This document shows, piece by piece, positions 1-11,834 of a DNA stretch of 64,000 bases. The notes under the pieces were generated by a model. The model had not been told where the DNA came from and did not search any database. It saw nothing but the letters and a program-made list of their open reading frames with translations. The stretch lies in contig NC_088299.1 in NCBI RefSeq assembly GCF_032854445.1, positions 18,221,608-18,285,607 on the forward strand, written 5' to 3'. Source of the DNA: Liolophura sinensis (Eukaryota; Mollusca; Polyplacophora; Chitonida; Chitonidae). The translations under genes and the position numbers were made by a program. Position 1 is the stretch's first letter, and each line of letters starts with the position of its first letter.

Positions 1-175
1 TAGCCTTGACGACCTCGGCCAAGTTTCACAAAGATGTCATACACGTACGATAATCACACATACAGGACAATGGTACCGTGATTACGTCGTGCAAACTATC
101 GTTCGACAAATGTACGTTTAAAATGTCGCACGCCACTTTGTGAAACTGGCCGCTGACGAGGTCAGCATGAGACAA

Positions 176-375
176 ATTTTCCTAACACAGGAAAGTGGCA
201 TGTACAGTTCTAGGTACACACAGAGAATTTTCCTAACACAGGAAAATGGCATGTACAGTTCTAGGTACACATAGAGGATTTTCCTAACACAGGAAAATGG
301 CATGTACAGTTCTAGGTACACATAGAGGATTTTCCTAACACAGGAAAATGGCATGTACAGTTCTAGGTACACACA
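176..375. repeat. 51-bp minisatellite, about 4 copies
   Basis: Units start with CCTAACACAGGAAA at 181, 232 and so on at a 51-bp period. They are nearly identical, with only A/G changes. Because 51 is divisible by 3, the minus strand has a spurious 84-aa repetitive ORF. Confidence 0.9.
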
Positions 376-534
376 TTGGCGAGGCTGAAAAGCTTATATA
401 CGAACGCCACCGCCACACATCTGTTGCAGATTCTTAGACATTGACTCGTATGTTCGCAGCTTACAGCTTCTCGTCTAAACTGAAAACGCAAAATGTGCAA
501 CAATATAGGTTTCCTATCTAGGCCGAAATAAAAA

Positions 535-870
535 CATCAGCCCTTGTCCTGAGGATAGCGCCCATGTCCTGTCCTGAGGATATCGCCCATGCCCTGTCCT
601 GAGGATATCGCCCATGCTCTGTCCTGTGGATATCGCCTAAACCATGAAAACATCGCCTAAGCACTGTTACAAAGATACATTTTAAAGATCGCCTAAGCCT
701 TGTTGAAGATATCACCTGTCCTGTCATGAACATATCGTTTTGGCCCTATCATGAAGATATAGTCCAGGCCTTGTTGTAAATATAGCCTATGCCTTGTTGA
801 AGATATCGCCTATGCCTCGCTGAAGATATCGCATACGCCTAGCTGAAGATATCGCCTAGGCCTTGTTTTG
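535..870. repeat. Degenerate short tandem repeat around GATATCGCC
   Basis: A motif of roughly 25-30 bp built on GATATCGCCTATGCCTTG recurs about a dozen times. It is near-perfect at 550-640 and decays to the right. No gene is associated. Confidence 0.75.
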
Positions 871-2848
871 CAGATGGCAATGCCCTGTTACGCTTGCTGT
901 GGCTCGCGTCCGCTGACGCTTGAGTGCTTAAAGAAGTCTTTAAGTTAGCTGTGTCAGTGCCTCTAGTTTAAGCTCTTTGCCTTAAATGTGGCGCGCCTTG
1001 TGAAACATAATGACAATAAAGCCGCATCATTAAGCGTTATACACGTATCAAATCATTCAGTTTAAACAGCTGTTCTCAACGTTTGTTTTAAATTCATACC
1101 ATATAAATGCAATACTAAATTTATAAAGTTAAGGGTTAATTTATAAATTAGTATATAGTATTAATATGGAGTTATATAAGTTAATTACTACTTAAATGGA
1201 TAAGTTACAAGTCTTATTAACTGTACGGTACTTACCATACTTGCAATGCACATTGACAGCCGTTCACAATGCAAATTTAATGGAAGCTAGAGACTACTAC
1301 CACCCTAGGAACGTTGTCCCAGAATGCAACGGAAGTTAGCACATAATGGATATTTTCAGGCGTGAGAAAACGTGGCATTACAGGAACAGTTGTATAGAGC
1401 ACTAGTAAATGCATCTGTACTAATAAACAATCGCACAACTCCAGGAGTTAGCTCCCTTGAATCACCTAATACAAACAGCTACGGTAATCCAAAGAAAATC
1501 TACACATATGATCAGACGGTGATTGTTTGCGAAATACATAATTACACATACACACACAACAACATATCTACATTTACACAGTTCCAGTGCAGCCATCCAT
1601 AGTACTGAATAGCAAAGAAAAAGCCACTGATGTGAAGTGTCTTACGAAATACTACACTTCTTCCTGGGACCAGAAGTAGAATAGAGCAATACTGGTCAAA
1701 TCAATCACAAATGCCAACTCTCCACTATACACATGAAACGCTAGAACAACAACAGCAAAACGTCAAAACCATACCGAATGAGTCTCCCGTACAATCATGT
1801 CTGGAATTCTCATCCCATATAGTGCATACCTATAATATATTTTAACCAAAAATATTAACGGTTATATGTATGATGAAATTATAGGATGAACGGAATGACG
1901 GGTGTGAAAATGGCTTTATGTTCATTCACATACGAATGAAAGTCGGAACTTTTATGTAAATTTTCAGGTGGTGACAGACATTTCACATTTTTGTGAAGTG
2001 TAAATTTAAAAATAGCACATGATCATATTTGAATGAGATCGATCAAATTGAACAGACATGTATGCATCGGTATAATACTGTCTCTTTTTGCATTTTGTGA
2101 TGTCATTAAGACGAATAAAACACACGCAAACACACACTGATATTAAATAAATAATTATCGGTTGTACATAAGAAAATCACCAACATAACAATCCATTTGT
2201 CAGTGGCATTTCCTATTCAGATCTTGAAATGGATGAATTCGCTATCTGAAATGTGTTATTACATTAGCACAATCAATGTTCAATCAGTTTAGACAACATA
2301 AGTTAATATGAAGACAACAAAAACATGACTATACTCAAACAATCCGTGACATTAATTGTACATAGGCCCTACGCGGGCTTGTTTGCTTGTGTTGCGCATA
2401 CGTGTTAAGGAAATATAAAACGGTAATAGTTAGTCGAAAGCAGTAATATATACAGTTTGTGTTTTATAAGTTATAACACAGTAAATATTTTTAATTTTTA
2501 AAAAATTGCAGTCTTGTTAAAACACAGTTAAATCTCCTTTTATAGGTTGTAATACCCTAATTCTTCAGTTTTTTCAACCGCCTCTGCAGCCAATATTTTG
2601 AAACACTCTGATAAAGGTATGCGGTGCAGAGAAATAATCTCCACAGTTTTATGAAGCTTACGTCTTTGATGATACAAACACGTTATTTTAGCGTTTTTCA
2701 TAATAACTGTATGCATAAATTCCACTGCAGTGCTTTGGTGGTTGAAAAGGTTGAAGATTTACAGTAAATTAATATGCAACGGCTCCAAATTAAGCAGGTG
2801 TGCATGAAGTGTACCAGCAAACTCATCTATAGAAACAGGTTATATGTG

Positions 2849-3578
2849 TTAACACAGGAAACGTTCAATTACGTATTCTGTGTCGTTAGGACAGGTAGTA
2901 GAAGAATGAGGTGTCTTACATATCTCCTTATGGCCCTTCTGCCACGATTGTTTCTGGCACTTCACTGAGCAGTACCAGGCTTTCTTGCACTTGCCACAGC
3001 CTGGGAACTTCTTGCCTGGTGGTGCTGTGGTGAAGCAGTTTGTGCACGTTTCCGGCTCGTCCCCTTCAAACTGGCAACGTCTACACTGGCACCAAAAGTT
3101 GAAGGACCTGTAGAGCCAAGCTCTTCGGAGTTTCCGGGGCATCTTTGTGTCGATATAGGTAGTGAAGAGCTCTTCATCAGCCCGAATGTCTCGCTTTGCC
3201 CTAACCCAGATGCCAGGTTTTCCCCGGTACTCTCCGTCCATCACTTCTACCGTGTTCAGACATGAGTGGTTCAGGCAGGCGTGGAGAGGAAATAGGCCTG
3301 TGAAAAGGGCTTCCTTCGGTTTTTCCTCTACCACCTTCAGCATGGTCATCGTCTTGAGGACGTCCAGGCTGTTCAGCTTATTGATGAACTCCTTGTAGCC
3401 ATTCAAAGGGGAGCTGAAGGACTGTAAATTGCAGGTGGCCTGGAAGTATCTACCATCGAACTCCTTCTCACTGATGTCATAGCGGACGACCGGATCACAG
3501 GTACTGAAGATCTCCTGCATAAGCTTCATTACTTCCGGGAAACGCCCAGAGGCCTCTGTAGCTCCAAAGGCAATAAAC
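2849..3578 (-). CDS. SMYD4-like exon C: core SET, post-SET and second MYND
   Basis: This exon encodes residues 508-750 and the stop. HACLNHSCLNTVEV is the SET cofactor-pocket motif, DEELFTTYID the catalytic Tyr region, and WCQCRRC the post-SET cluster. After this comes CTNC, CGKC, YCSVKC and KGHKEIC, a full second MYND ligand set, and then a 22-residue tail. In the SMYD proteins I know there is one MYND, inserted in the SET domain. Confidence 0.87.
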
Positions 3579-6197
3579 CTATTTAAAAAAACTTGTAATA
3601 TGGCAAGTCAGTTCTTAGAATGAAACATTAAAACACTGCTTACAGTGGCCTAATGGTTAGAGCGTCTACATCGAAGTTAGGAGACACGGGCTCAAATCCT
3701 GGTCAGGTGATGCAAAACACTTTAGAAATTTTACTTGTTTCTGTCTCATCTGGCATTTATCGAGAGTTCAGAGAAAGAAAAAAAAAGGAATTGTTGGCTC
3801 GATGTCAATATAATGTGATTCGGAGGGGGTGACATGTCTGGTGTCTTTATAGGCATGATACTTCAGTGGAAGAAGCGCTTTTGCCTCAAGAAGACACTAT
3901 ATATGTATAAACCCCTACATAAATGCATACGTTAAAGCACAACAACAGTGACAAATACTTCTCAATTTTTTCACCAAAAATCAAGTTTCAAGTATTAAGA
4001 CCTGGTTATAGGGATTAAGATCTATTGTTATAGGGATTAAGATTATTATTATAGGGATTAAGATCTATTGTTATAGGGATTAAGATCTATTGTTAAAGAG
4101 ATAGGGATACAGAGAGATAACCATAATATGGTTACGATAAAATACTTCTTAACAAAGTGTAACATTCATGTGACCGGGTGTCAAATTCATCGTCCATGAC
4201 ATGGTGGTTCAGAAAGGCAGAACAATAAATATGTCGACCGTGGAGCTAGCCTACACGATCGTGGTATGTCTAGCACTACCACCCCCAAAGGTCTGTCTTA
4301 CCTTCTGAGGGGAGCCTTAGCCTTGGCCCAGTGTTCCAAGCTGGGTTCCTCCGACCCGTCCTCCTTCATCAACTTCCTCACCTGACACACCACGAAAGCC
4401 CACATCTTGGCCAGGATGAAAGGCGTGAAGGCCGCTGCCCACACCTCTTTCCACGTCCTCGTCTGACTATCATACATCTTACCGTTATTTTCACATATTT
4501 CATACAGCTTACTGACGGCAGGGGACTTGGAAGGGCAGAGAACGGAGTGGAAGCGCTCCCAGGCCTCCTGGCGACAAAACGCGCTACAGTACACCTCTTT
4601 CTGGCAGAAGTCACAAGGGACGACTTCCACCTCAGGCCAGTTCTCCTCAACTACTTGGCGCTGGTGTTCGCTCAGATGGTTTGTGTTGCCGAAATAATCC
4701 ATCATCGTCATCAGGGACCTCCCGCAGTGATGGCACGCCGGTTGCTTCCAAGTGTCTAAGCTATTGCCACAGACAATAGGCTCGTCCTTCATCACAATTG
4801 TATCCTTGCCAATATCCGTCTTGGAATACACTGCCCTACCGTATACAGTAAACCTGACCCGAACGGGAAAGTGCACGGTCATGGGATCGTACAGACGTTT
4901 GACGCGCGCTTCCTGGAACATCATGGCGCATTCGTCATCGCCGTCTTCGCTGAGCCTCGTGGCACGACGAAGCCATAGTTCGGCCATCACCGGCAGGTGC
5001 AGATCTTGTAGGATAGTTCCTTAAAGACGAAATTAAAAAGCAAAACTGTGGAAGAAATATGGATCAGTGCTAACATGGGAAATCGCCGCCTGAAAGATAT
5101 ATTTACTTATGAAGCATTTCGGGTCAGCCTGGAACAGAGTAGATATTGAGCAGAAAAATGAGCCTTTAGTGCAGAGAACTGAACGAAATACATTGCCGGT
5201 ACAAAGTTTTTAAAACAAGACAACTGGAGACAATTCAGAAGATGTATTTATTTCTTTGATTGGCGTTTTACTCAAGAATATTTCACTTATGCGACATCGG
5301 TCGGCATTATGGTGGGAGGAAACCGGACAGAGCCCACGGGAAACCCACGACCATTCGCAGGTTCCATTAAAAAGAAAGAGAAAGTGTATTACCTCCTGAT
5401 TTCCAGACGTCTTTATGTCTTGCCGGTTTAGGAATAGCTATCAAATCAGCTATAGCAGACGGCGCGTCGCCATGTTGATGGTACGCCAAAGCCCTCAAAT
5501 ACCTGACAGAGATATTCGCCGGGTCCAGCACCACAGCATTCCCCAAGTGATGCAGAGCCCGCGGGTAGTCCCCACGCCGTCTGTGCTGTTCTCCTATCAT
5601 TGCCTCGTTTACCGCTACCTTGGGGTCACGCTTGTTGGTCGGTGCCATCTCTGTCAATGTTTTCGCCTTTCGTAGATGCTTCATATCAAGGATTTCCTGC
5701 TCCATAACCAGAAGGGCGTCGTCCCCGGGATAAGGATCTTGGGAGCAGAACTTCACGGCGTTGTACCCTTTCTCTGATCCTCTGGCTTCATATTCCTTCA
5801 CAATGACTTTCTGCATGTTTTTGAGATCGGAGGCAATCTCCTTGTTTTTGGGATCCACTTGTAGGCCTCTTTGATAAAACGACAAAGCGTCTTCGAATCG
5901 CTTCAGCATCAGGCATGATCGTCCTGCCAGCAAATAACCCTTGGGGTTAAAAGCCTCTACGCTGATGATCGTTTTGGAATCCTCAAGTGATTTGACCGGT
6001 TGTTCCAATTGCACGTAAGCAATGGCTCTGTTGATAAGGTACTGGACATTAATATTATTGGTCTTTAGTAGCTCTGTGTAGAGTTCAGTTGCATGTCTGA
6101 AGTCATTGTTGTCAAATGCCTCTTTAGCTTGATCGTGTGTTATCTCCCTTTGAAGATCGCTTAGCAGGCTAAGGCCATTTCCAGACTTGTCAGCCAT
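2849..6197 (-). CDS. TPR/SET/MYND protein, SMYD4-like (3 exons, 750 aa)
   Basis: Coding exons on the minus strand are 6197-5393, 5019-4302 and 3578-2849. Their lengths (805, 718 and 730 nt) chain in phases 1 and 2 and end at TAA. Donors are GAG|GTAATA and AAG|GTAAGA; acceptors are TTTAAG|GAAC and AAATAG|GTTT. Order of parts: TPR-type helices (about residues 20-115 and 198-252), N-terminal SET segment (from about 329), MYND finger (364-430), core SET with NHSC at 611-614 and the Tyr-containing ELFTTYID segment near 641-648, post-SET Cys cluster (671, 673, 676), then a second MYND finger (686-728). The family methylates protein lysines using S-adenosylmethionine. SMYD4 members carry N-terminal TPRs and are about 800 aa, so the length fits. 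The start codon has a strong context (CCACCATGG). Substrate is unknown. The extra C-terminal MYND is the odd feature. Confidence 0.88.
3642..3935 (+). mobile_element. SINE family B copy (tRNA-derived)
   Basis: The 5' part GTGGCCTAATGGTTAGAGCG resembles a tRNA A box, followed by a B-box-like GGGCTCAAATCC. A body about 290 bp long follows, with GTCAATATAATGTGA and AAGAAGACAC blocks. Two other copies at 33.4 kb and 46.1 kb share the whole order. It lies in an intron of the SMYD4-like gene, antisense to it. Confidence 0.75.
4000..4098. repeat. 22-23 bp short tandem repeat
   Basis: Four to five copies of TTATAGGGATTAAGATCTATTG lie in the intron between exons B and C of the SMYD4-like gene. Confidence 0.8.
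4302..5019 (-). CDS. SMYD4-like exon B: SET N-part and first MYND finger
   Basis: This exon encodes residues 269-508. The segment GRAVYSKTDIGKDTIVMKDE matches the N-terminal half of a split SET domain. CHHC, then CDFC, YCSAFC and ERFHSVLC give the C-x2-C / C-x2-C / C-x3-C / H-x3-C zinc ligand pattern of MYND. Confidence 0.87.
5243..5366 (-). mobile_element. SINE family A fragment (3' part)
   Basis: The reverse complement shows the conserved block ending in GGCGGCCAGCATTATGG-like sequence, then the CTTGAGTA/AAACGCCAATCAAA tail. The tRNA-like head is missing. It lies in intron A-B of the SMYD4-like gene. Confidence 0.75.
5393..6197 (-). CDS. SMYD4-like exon A: start and TPR region
   Basis: This exon encodes residues 1-268 plus one base of codon 269. 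Helical pairs such as AKEAFDNNDFRHATELYTEL and later GDYPRALHHLGNAVVLDP have the TPR spacing (W/L-G-Y-A-F-A-P positions). A strong acceptor (TTTTTCAATTTCAG on the minus strand) lies only 18 nt before the ATG, with the exon edge at 6215. A separate upstream 5' UTR exon is therefore expected. Confidence 0.87.
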
Positions 6198-6339
6198 GGT
6201 GGAAAAAGGGAGGAGCTGAAATTGAAAAATAAAACGAATTTATGTATGCGTTTATTAAATATTGTCTGACGGTACAAACTCAGCCTCACTTCACCGTGTC
6301 TTGACAGTGTCGCCTGATTGTGAGAGTTACCATGATATG

Positions 6340-7557
6340 GCTGAAGTACGGCTTCCTTTACTAAACGCTGTGAACATATATCAAAGTCACACTTCCCTCG
6401 CTAAAGGCTATATACATATATCAAAGCCAAGTTTCCTCTCTAAGCACTGCATTCATATATCAAAGCCAGGTTGCCCTCTCTAAACACTGTACACACAAAA
6501 TTATACATAAAAAACTATACGCTTACATTAGAAAACAGTTTTCCCAAATGCAGACTTATGTATGGCAATATCAAAGAACAATATTATCTGGACGGAACTA
6601 GAGAAACTTTTCCCTCTCTTTATACATGTGTCATGTATTAAGTGAACGTTTCCTTCTCTAAACACACCACACATCATAAAATGTCAGAGTTCAGCTTCCC
6701 TCTGTAGACACTGAATGATTGCACAGGAATGTGTCCTTAACTAACACAGCATGCTTATATCTATAGGACGTTTCCTCCCCTAGTCATTGAAAAGAAGCGT
6801 CCCATATATCTATAGAACGTTTCCTTTCTTAAAAACTGCATACTCATATCTATAGGAGCGTTTCCTTTCCTGAACACTGTGTGCTTATATCTCTTGGACG
6901 TTTTCCTTCTCTAAATGCTTATATATATATTGGATGTTTCCTTTCCTGAAAACTGTATGCCTATATCTATCGGATGTTTCCTTTCCTGAACTCCGTATGC
7001 TTATATCTATGGGACGTTTCCTTCTCTAAACACTGCATGCTTATATCTATGGGAACCTTTCTTTCTCACTATATGATTATATCTATAGGAGGTTTTCTTC
7101 TCTAAACACTGTATGTTTATGTTTGTGGGATGTTTCCTCTCCTAAACACTGTGTGCTTATATCTATGGGAACGTTTCCTTCTCATTGCATGCTTATATCT
7201 ATGGGACGTTACCTTTTCTAAACACTGTATGCTTATGTCTATGGGAACGTTTCCTTCTCTAAACACTGTATGCTTATATCTATGGGACGTTTCCGTCTCT
7301 AAACACTGTATGCTTATGTCTATGGGAGGTTTCCTTCTCTAAACACTGTATGCTTATATCTATGGGACGTGTCCTTCTCTAAACACTGTATGCTTATATC
7401 TATGGGACGATTCTGTCTCTAAACACTGTATGCTTATATCTATGGGACGATTCCTTCTCTAAACACTGTATGCTTATATCTATGGGACGTGTCCTTCTCT
7501 AAACACTGTATGCTTATATCTATGGGACGTTTCCTTCTCTAAACACTGTATGCTGTT
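6340..7557. repeat. 40-bp minisatellite array
   Basis: The unit is built around CTGTATGCTTATATCTATGG plus GACGTTTCCTTCTCTAAACA. The period is exactly 40 bp across 7220-7555 (for example AAACACTGTA at 7261 and 7301) and the units grow more degenerate leftward. The array lies upstream of the SMYD4-like start exon, in its probable 5' intron. Confidence 0.85.
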
Positions 7558-7602
7558 ATGTGCATGTATGGGTTTATCTGCCTTTCCTTTCCTAACCCTT
7601 TG

Positions 7603-7757
7603 AGGCCTCCGTGGCTCAGTCGGTTAGCGCGCTAGCGCAGCGTAGTGACCCAGAAGCCTCTCACCAACGCGGTCGCTGTGAGTTCAAGTCCAGCTCCTGC
7701 TGGCTTCCTCTCCGGCCGTACGTGGGAAGGTCTGACAGCAACCTGCGAATGGTCGCC
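7603..7757 (+). mobile_element. SINE family A, 5' head only
   Basis: A good tRNA-like head (GTGGCTCAGTCGGTTAGCGC and GAGTTCAAGTCC) runs to the block GTGGGAAGGTCTGACAGCAA and stops at about 7757. The rest of the element is absent, so the copy is 3'-truncated or interrupted. Confidence 0.85.
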
Positions 7758-8160
7758 AATGTGATATGGAGGTGTACTTGAAGTACATCTGAGATGTACC
7801 ATTGAGGTGTGGCATATTTATTTGAGGTGTGTCTGAAATATACTTGATATGTACGTGTGTGTGAGATGTGCTGGAAGTGTATCTGAGGTACTGCCAATTA
7901 TGCAAATTTATACTTCAAATACCAATGTACACCTCAAAGATATTAGAAATATATTCTTAGTGTTGATTGTTATCAAAGTTACTGAGGTGTACCTGAGGTA
8001 CATTACCTCATATCCAAACGCGTTCAAAGTTCCCGTGATATTACCTGATATATAGGCATATATATGTAGCTGAGGTGCACTTGAGGTACACTACATCCCA
8101 TATATACACCTCAGCTATACCTCAACCTGAGTTGTACACATCATGCCTGTAAGGATAGTC
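7758..8160. repeat. Cluster of GAGGTGTAC / GTACACCTC motifs
   Basis: Motifs such as GAGGTGTACCTGAGGTACA recur in both orientations. An inverted pair sits at about 8066-8126 (TAGCTGAGGTGCAC facing a reverse copy that includes TACACCTCAGCTA). A weaker relative occurs near 9900-10030. No coding content is seen. Confidence 0.5.
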
Positions 8161-8246
8161 ACTGAACACTGTATGTTCATATCTACGAGAAGTTTTCACT
8201 ACGCTATTTGGCTCCAATGTTCACCGGTTGGGAGGGAAATATCAGA

Positions 8247-8441
8247 TGTTATGTAGAATAAACACAGGAAAGCATTGCTGGATTCAGTATCACAGGTAAT
8301 GTAGAATAAACACAGGAAAGCATTGCTGGATTCAGTATCACAGGTAATGTAGAATAAACACAGGAAAGCATTGCTGGATTCAGTATCACAGGTAATGTAG
8401 AATAAACACAGGAAAGCATTGCTGGATTCAGTGCAGGAGCA
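8247..8441. repeat. 48-bp minisatellite, 4 copies
   Basis: The unit contains ATGTAGAATAAACACAGGAA and TTCAGTATCACAGGTAATG. Starts at 8251 and 8299 show the 48-bp period. The unit includes a donor-like CAG|GTAATG on the plus strand, but no plus-strand exon is recognised here. Confidence 0.9.
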
Positions 8442-9717
8442 GGGAATCCAGCACACTCTAGACACAATGGTAGAGACAATATAGGATTACGCTCTCGCAC
8501 CTTCCCTATGCCATTATGTGGTATATCATGTGGTACATTTTGGCACATTTTTTACACAATGATAAGGACCACTGAGGTAAGTCAGTATTACATGGAAAAC
8601 CCACAACTACGAATTAGTACTACGTGTCAGACAAGTGGCCAGTGTAAGTCCTGAATTTAGTCCTTGCCCAGACAGCCTGATTTTGATAAAGTAACAATTT
8701 GCAGCCCTGGCATATCTCCATGACAAGCGGCTAGGATACTGTATATATATTCTAATCTACCAGCCAGTGTGTAGAGTTCGCACATGTAATTATACAACTT
8801 AATCTTAAGAAGCTTCTCAGAGTCTTTGCAGCAGAATTCTTAGGACTTTGTAAACACAAGAGTTAAACTTACCCAATACACATCTAGACACCCGCGACGG
8901 TTATACTGCAAGGTCAGTTCACATCGGATTTACGCCGCAGAAGAGATCCCACTCGTACATGCACATGTTGTAGCCGAACAGCACCATGCTCCGGGCAAGA
9001 CGCACGTGGCACGAAGACCCAATCCCAAAATAGACCATGCAGACGATACTTTATAGCAAAAGATGCCTTGAATCCTGTAGCTCCACGTCGCCTTCCTCTA
9101 ACAATCCCCACGCCCGCTCCTATCTCCCACACCATCAATTCCCCAGACCTGTATAGACAGCTGGAAATCTGAATCTCAGACAGCATGGCAGATAAAGGTC
9201 ACACAGCCACACATTTACATGCATGTTTAAGATGGTAACGGATATTAATAAGATGCATTTGTGGAGAGAGGACCTGTTTTAACATGGGTTTTACTATATT
9301 ATACATTTCATTATGTTCTGTGTTCAGGCTACACTATTATTCTTCCTTGTACGCAGATGTATGCGTACCTCTGCTTTCAGTGCCTTACACTGATATCCCT
9401 GTGCGACCAAAACACTGTCCAGAAACTGTACATTAGCCACTATCAGAAATTAGTCATAGTTTGTATTTTAAGACAATTTCAGCATTCATCGTAGTCATCG
9501 ATCGGGCATGTTAAAATTAACCAATTTCAGTACAGATATAAAATACTAACTGATATTTAATGGTTGGTTAAGCTTCAATTCTACGTTTCAGTTTAACAAG
9601 GTAGTTAAATGTAGTATTAAACTACAGTTTATATTACAGTTTTGAACAATTACTGTGTCCAGTCACATTTAAATCTTATTTGAAGCACTGTCTCAGTACT
9701 TAATAAATGGGAATACT
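8442..9717. other. Unique sequence without recognised plus-strand gene
   Basis: Apart from the possible minus-strand 5' UTR exon at 8873-9190, I see no exon, RNA gene or repeat family. Confidence 0.4.
8873..9190 (-). other. Possible 5' UTR exon of the SMYD4-like gene
   Basis: On the minus strand a good donor (TTGG|GTAAGTTT, boundary at 8873) closes a GC-richer patch. The SMYD4-like start exon has an acceptor 18 nt before its ATG, so an upstream non-coding exon must exist and this is the best candidate seen. A 90-codon ORF inside (8914-9186) ends before the donor and has no recognisable domain. The upstream edge is a guess. Confidence 0.3.
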
Positions 9718-9840
9718 GCGGATACTCATGGGTCTCCCCCGGGCTCTGCCTGGTTTCCTCCCACCATGATGCTGACCGCCGTCGTATAAGTGAAATATTC
9801 TTGAGTACGGCGTAAAACACCAATCAAATAAATAAATAGG
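9718..9840 (+). mobile_element. SINE family A fragment (3' half)
   Basis: Contains GGGCTCTGCCTGGTTTCCTC, then GTCGTATAAGTGAAATATTC and the GAGTACGGCGTAAAACACCA tail with AATAAATA repeats. The head is absent. Confidence 0.85.
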
Positions 9841-10120
9841 AATATAGTCCAGACTAAGTTACCCTGAGCGGTGACCGAATACAGCAGTAATGAATAACCT
9901 GACGCAGACGTGGCTCAGATGAACATGTAGCTGAGGTGCGGCTTTCAAAGTTTGTAAGATGTACCGGAGATACATAATTTCTTTTTTAACTTTCAAAGTT
10001 TCTACAGTGTACTTGCGGTATATCCTAGCACTAAACGAAAGTTACGCCATTTCTGCGACAATTTTAGATTTGTGTTATCAACTGAGAGCTCAATATGGCT
10101 TCAGTACTTTAATTAATCCA

Positions 10121-10430
10121 TTTGTGTGATTGGTGTTTTACGTCGTTGTCAAGAATATTCCACTTGTACAACGGCGGCCAGCATTATGGTGGGAGGAAAC
10201 CGGGCCAAACCCTGGGGAAGCCCGCGCCCATGCGCGGGTTGCTGGGAGGCCTTCCTACGTACGGCAGGAGAGGAGGCCATCGTGAGCTGGATGTGAATCA
10301 CGGCTACCCCATTCCTGTGGGATCCCTGGGTCATTGCCGCGCGCTGGCGTGCTAATCACCTCGGCCACAGAGGCCCCTGGGCCATTGTGGGGCGTTAGCG
10401 TGCTAATCACCTCGGCCACGGATCTCCCCT
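10121..10430 (-). mobile_element. SINE family A, near full length, with duplicated head
   Basis: On the minus strand a complete element reads from the tRNA-like head (about 10380) to the tail (about 10121). A second partial copy of the head, with GTGCTAATCACCTCGGCCAC, follows at 10381-10430. The 5' end is therefore duplicated or two elements abut. Confidence 0.8.
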
Positions 10431-11760
10431 TCTCTCCCTGGAGTATAGACTAGAACTGGTTCCAAACTGATGTACACATCCTTGTATTTAGGTTAACTAA
10501 ACGTCTGAAAGACATTGAAGTTTATTGTCGTCTAGATTCAAACATATTACACACCGATTGAAATATATTTTCCCAAACTATGTTTTGTTTTTAACATGTA
10601 CGAAACACTGATGATGGGAAACGTTATGAGGCTGAACAATCCTGTTGAGAGTTATGCCGAAAGTCTCAGCTCCAGACTGTCTTGCCTATATGAGCAACCG
10701 GTCAGAACAACACCTGTTGCTTGACTAACCTCCTGGCTTTGGTACTGAGAACAATTTTTATTACGCTTCTATTTAAGTTATTGCGATTGTTTACTTTCGA
10801 ACTAAGAGTAAACTAACAAACTGAAAGATAATGTTCCGTTAAGTCGGGTTCACCGGGCTAGTCTAAAGTGTGATCGACATCTGACGTTGGTGACGTCATG
10901 CCGTGACAATTGATATACGTACGAATGAGTGCTTGACAAAACGCACCTTTTGAAATACGCAGGGTAAAGTTAAAACAGGTTTTTCAGCATTCCTAAACCG
11001 ACAAAGAAACAGACATTTTGTAGACAGTACCTAACATTTGGTACATTTTGTTCGTAAGTGTGACATACAGTGGCTTTGTACATAAAGTGACAGTGTTTTA
11101 AATCATTTCATACAAACTTTCAGCGAATTATTTCGGATGTCTGCTCTGGAGTTCTTCTTGAAAGGCAAATAAAACACTAACATGAATTATATCAATTCAA
11201 AGACAAATAAACACTGTCATTTAAATCACTTTTTTTACAATACTGAACTAGTAAAATGCGCTAGAAACTTTTTTGATGCGTTTTTTACCGCATAACACAA
11301 AGACAGTCAGACTTCATCATACAAAAATACATGTCCACATAGATCTATGAATGCATTCTTCGGACCTTGTTAAGCCGAAAATATGGATATGACGTCACTG
11401 ATACCCTATCGGTCCCAAAAGATCAACGTAGAATGTAATATTTTGAAGGCAGTCTACTTACTTTAAATAATTCTACAGAACTAGGCCTAAATCGAAAAAT
11501 TGTTGTGGACAATGTTGAGTGATCTTCCATCTGTGATATAAATCATTTTAGTGTTTTGACTTTAAACAAAGCTACTACTGACAAGTGAGCTACCAGCGAT
11601 AAATAACCAAATACTCGTAGAAATACTAAGCCATGGTTTATAGCAAAACAAAGGCAAAGCGCACTTTATGGGTTATTACATTCCATTTATTTATCAAATA
11701 CCATAATAAAGAGCAATTCAACAACATTCGTGTACTGTGTAAAACCCCATTTTCCCCATT

Positions 11761-11834
<74 letters not shown>

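Larger units (their letters stand above)
1..2848. other. Gene-free flank with tandem repeats
   Basis: No exon of a recognised family was found here. Two tandem arrays (listed separately) fill most of the first 870 bases. From about 871 to 2848 the DNA is AT-rich with scattered stops in all frames. It lies downstream of the minus-strand SMYD4-like gene and may include its 3' UTR, but I could not fix a poly(A) site. Confidence 0.5.

Noticed and set aside
2540..2725. 61-codon minus-strand ORF just after the SMYD4-like stop
   Set aside because: The sequence is fairly complex, but no donor in the preceding exon joins to it in phase. It was kept out as a gene, though an alternative terminal exon cannot be excluded.
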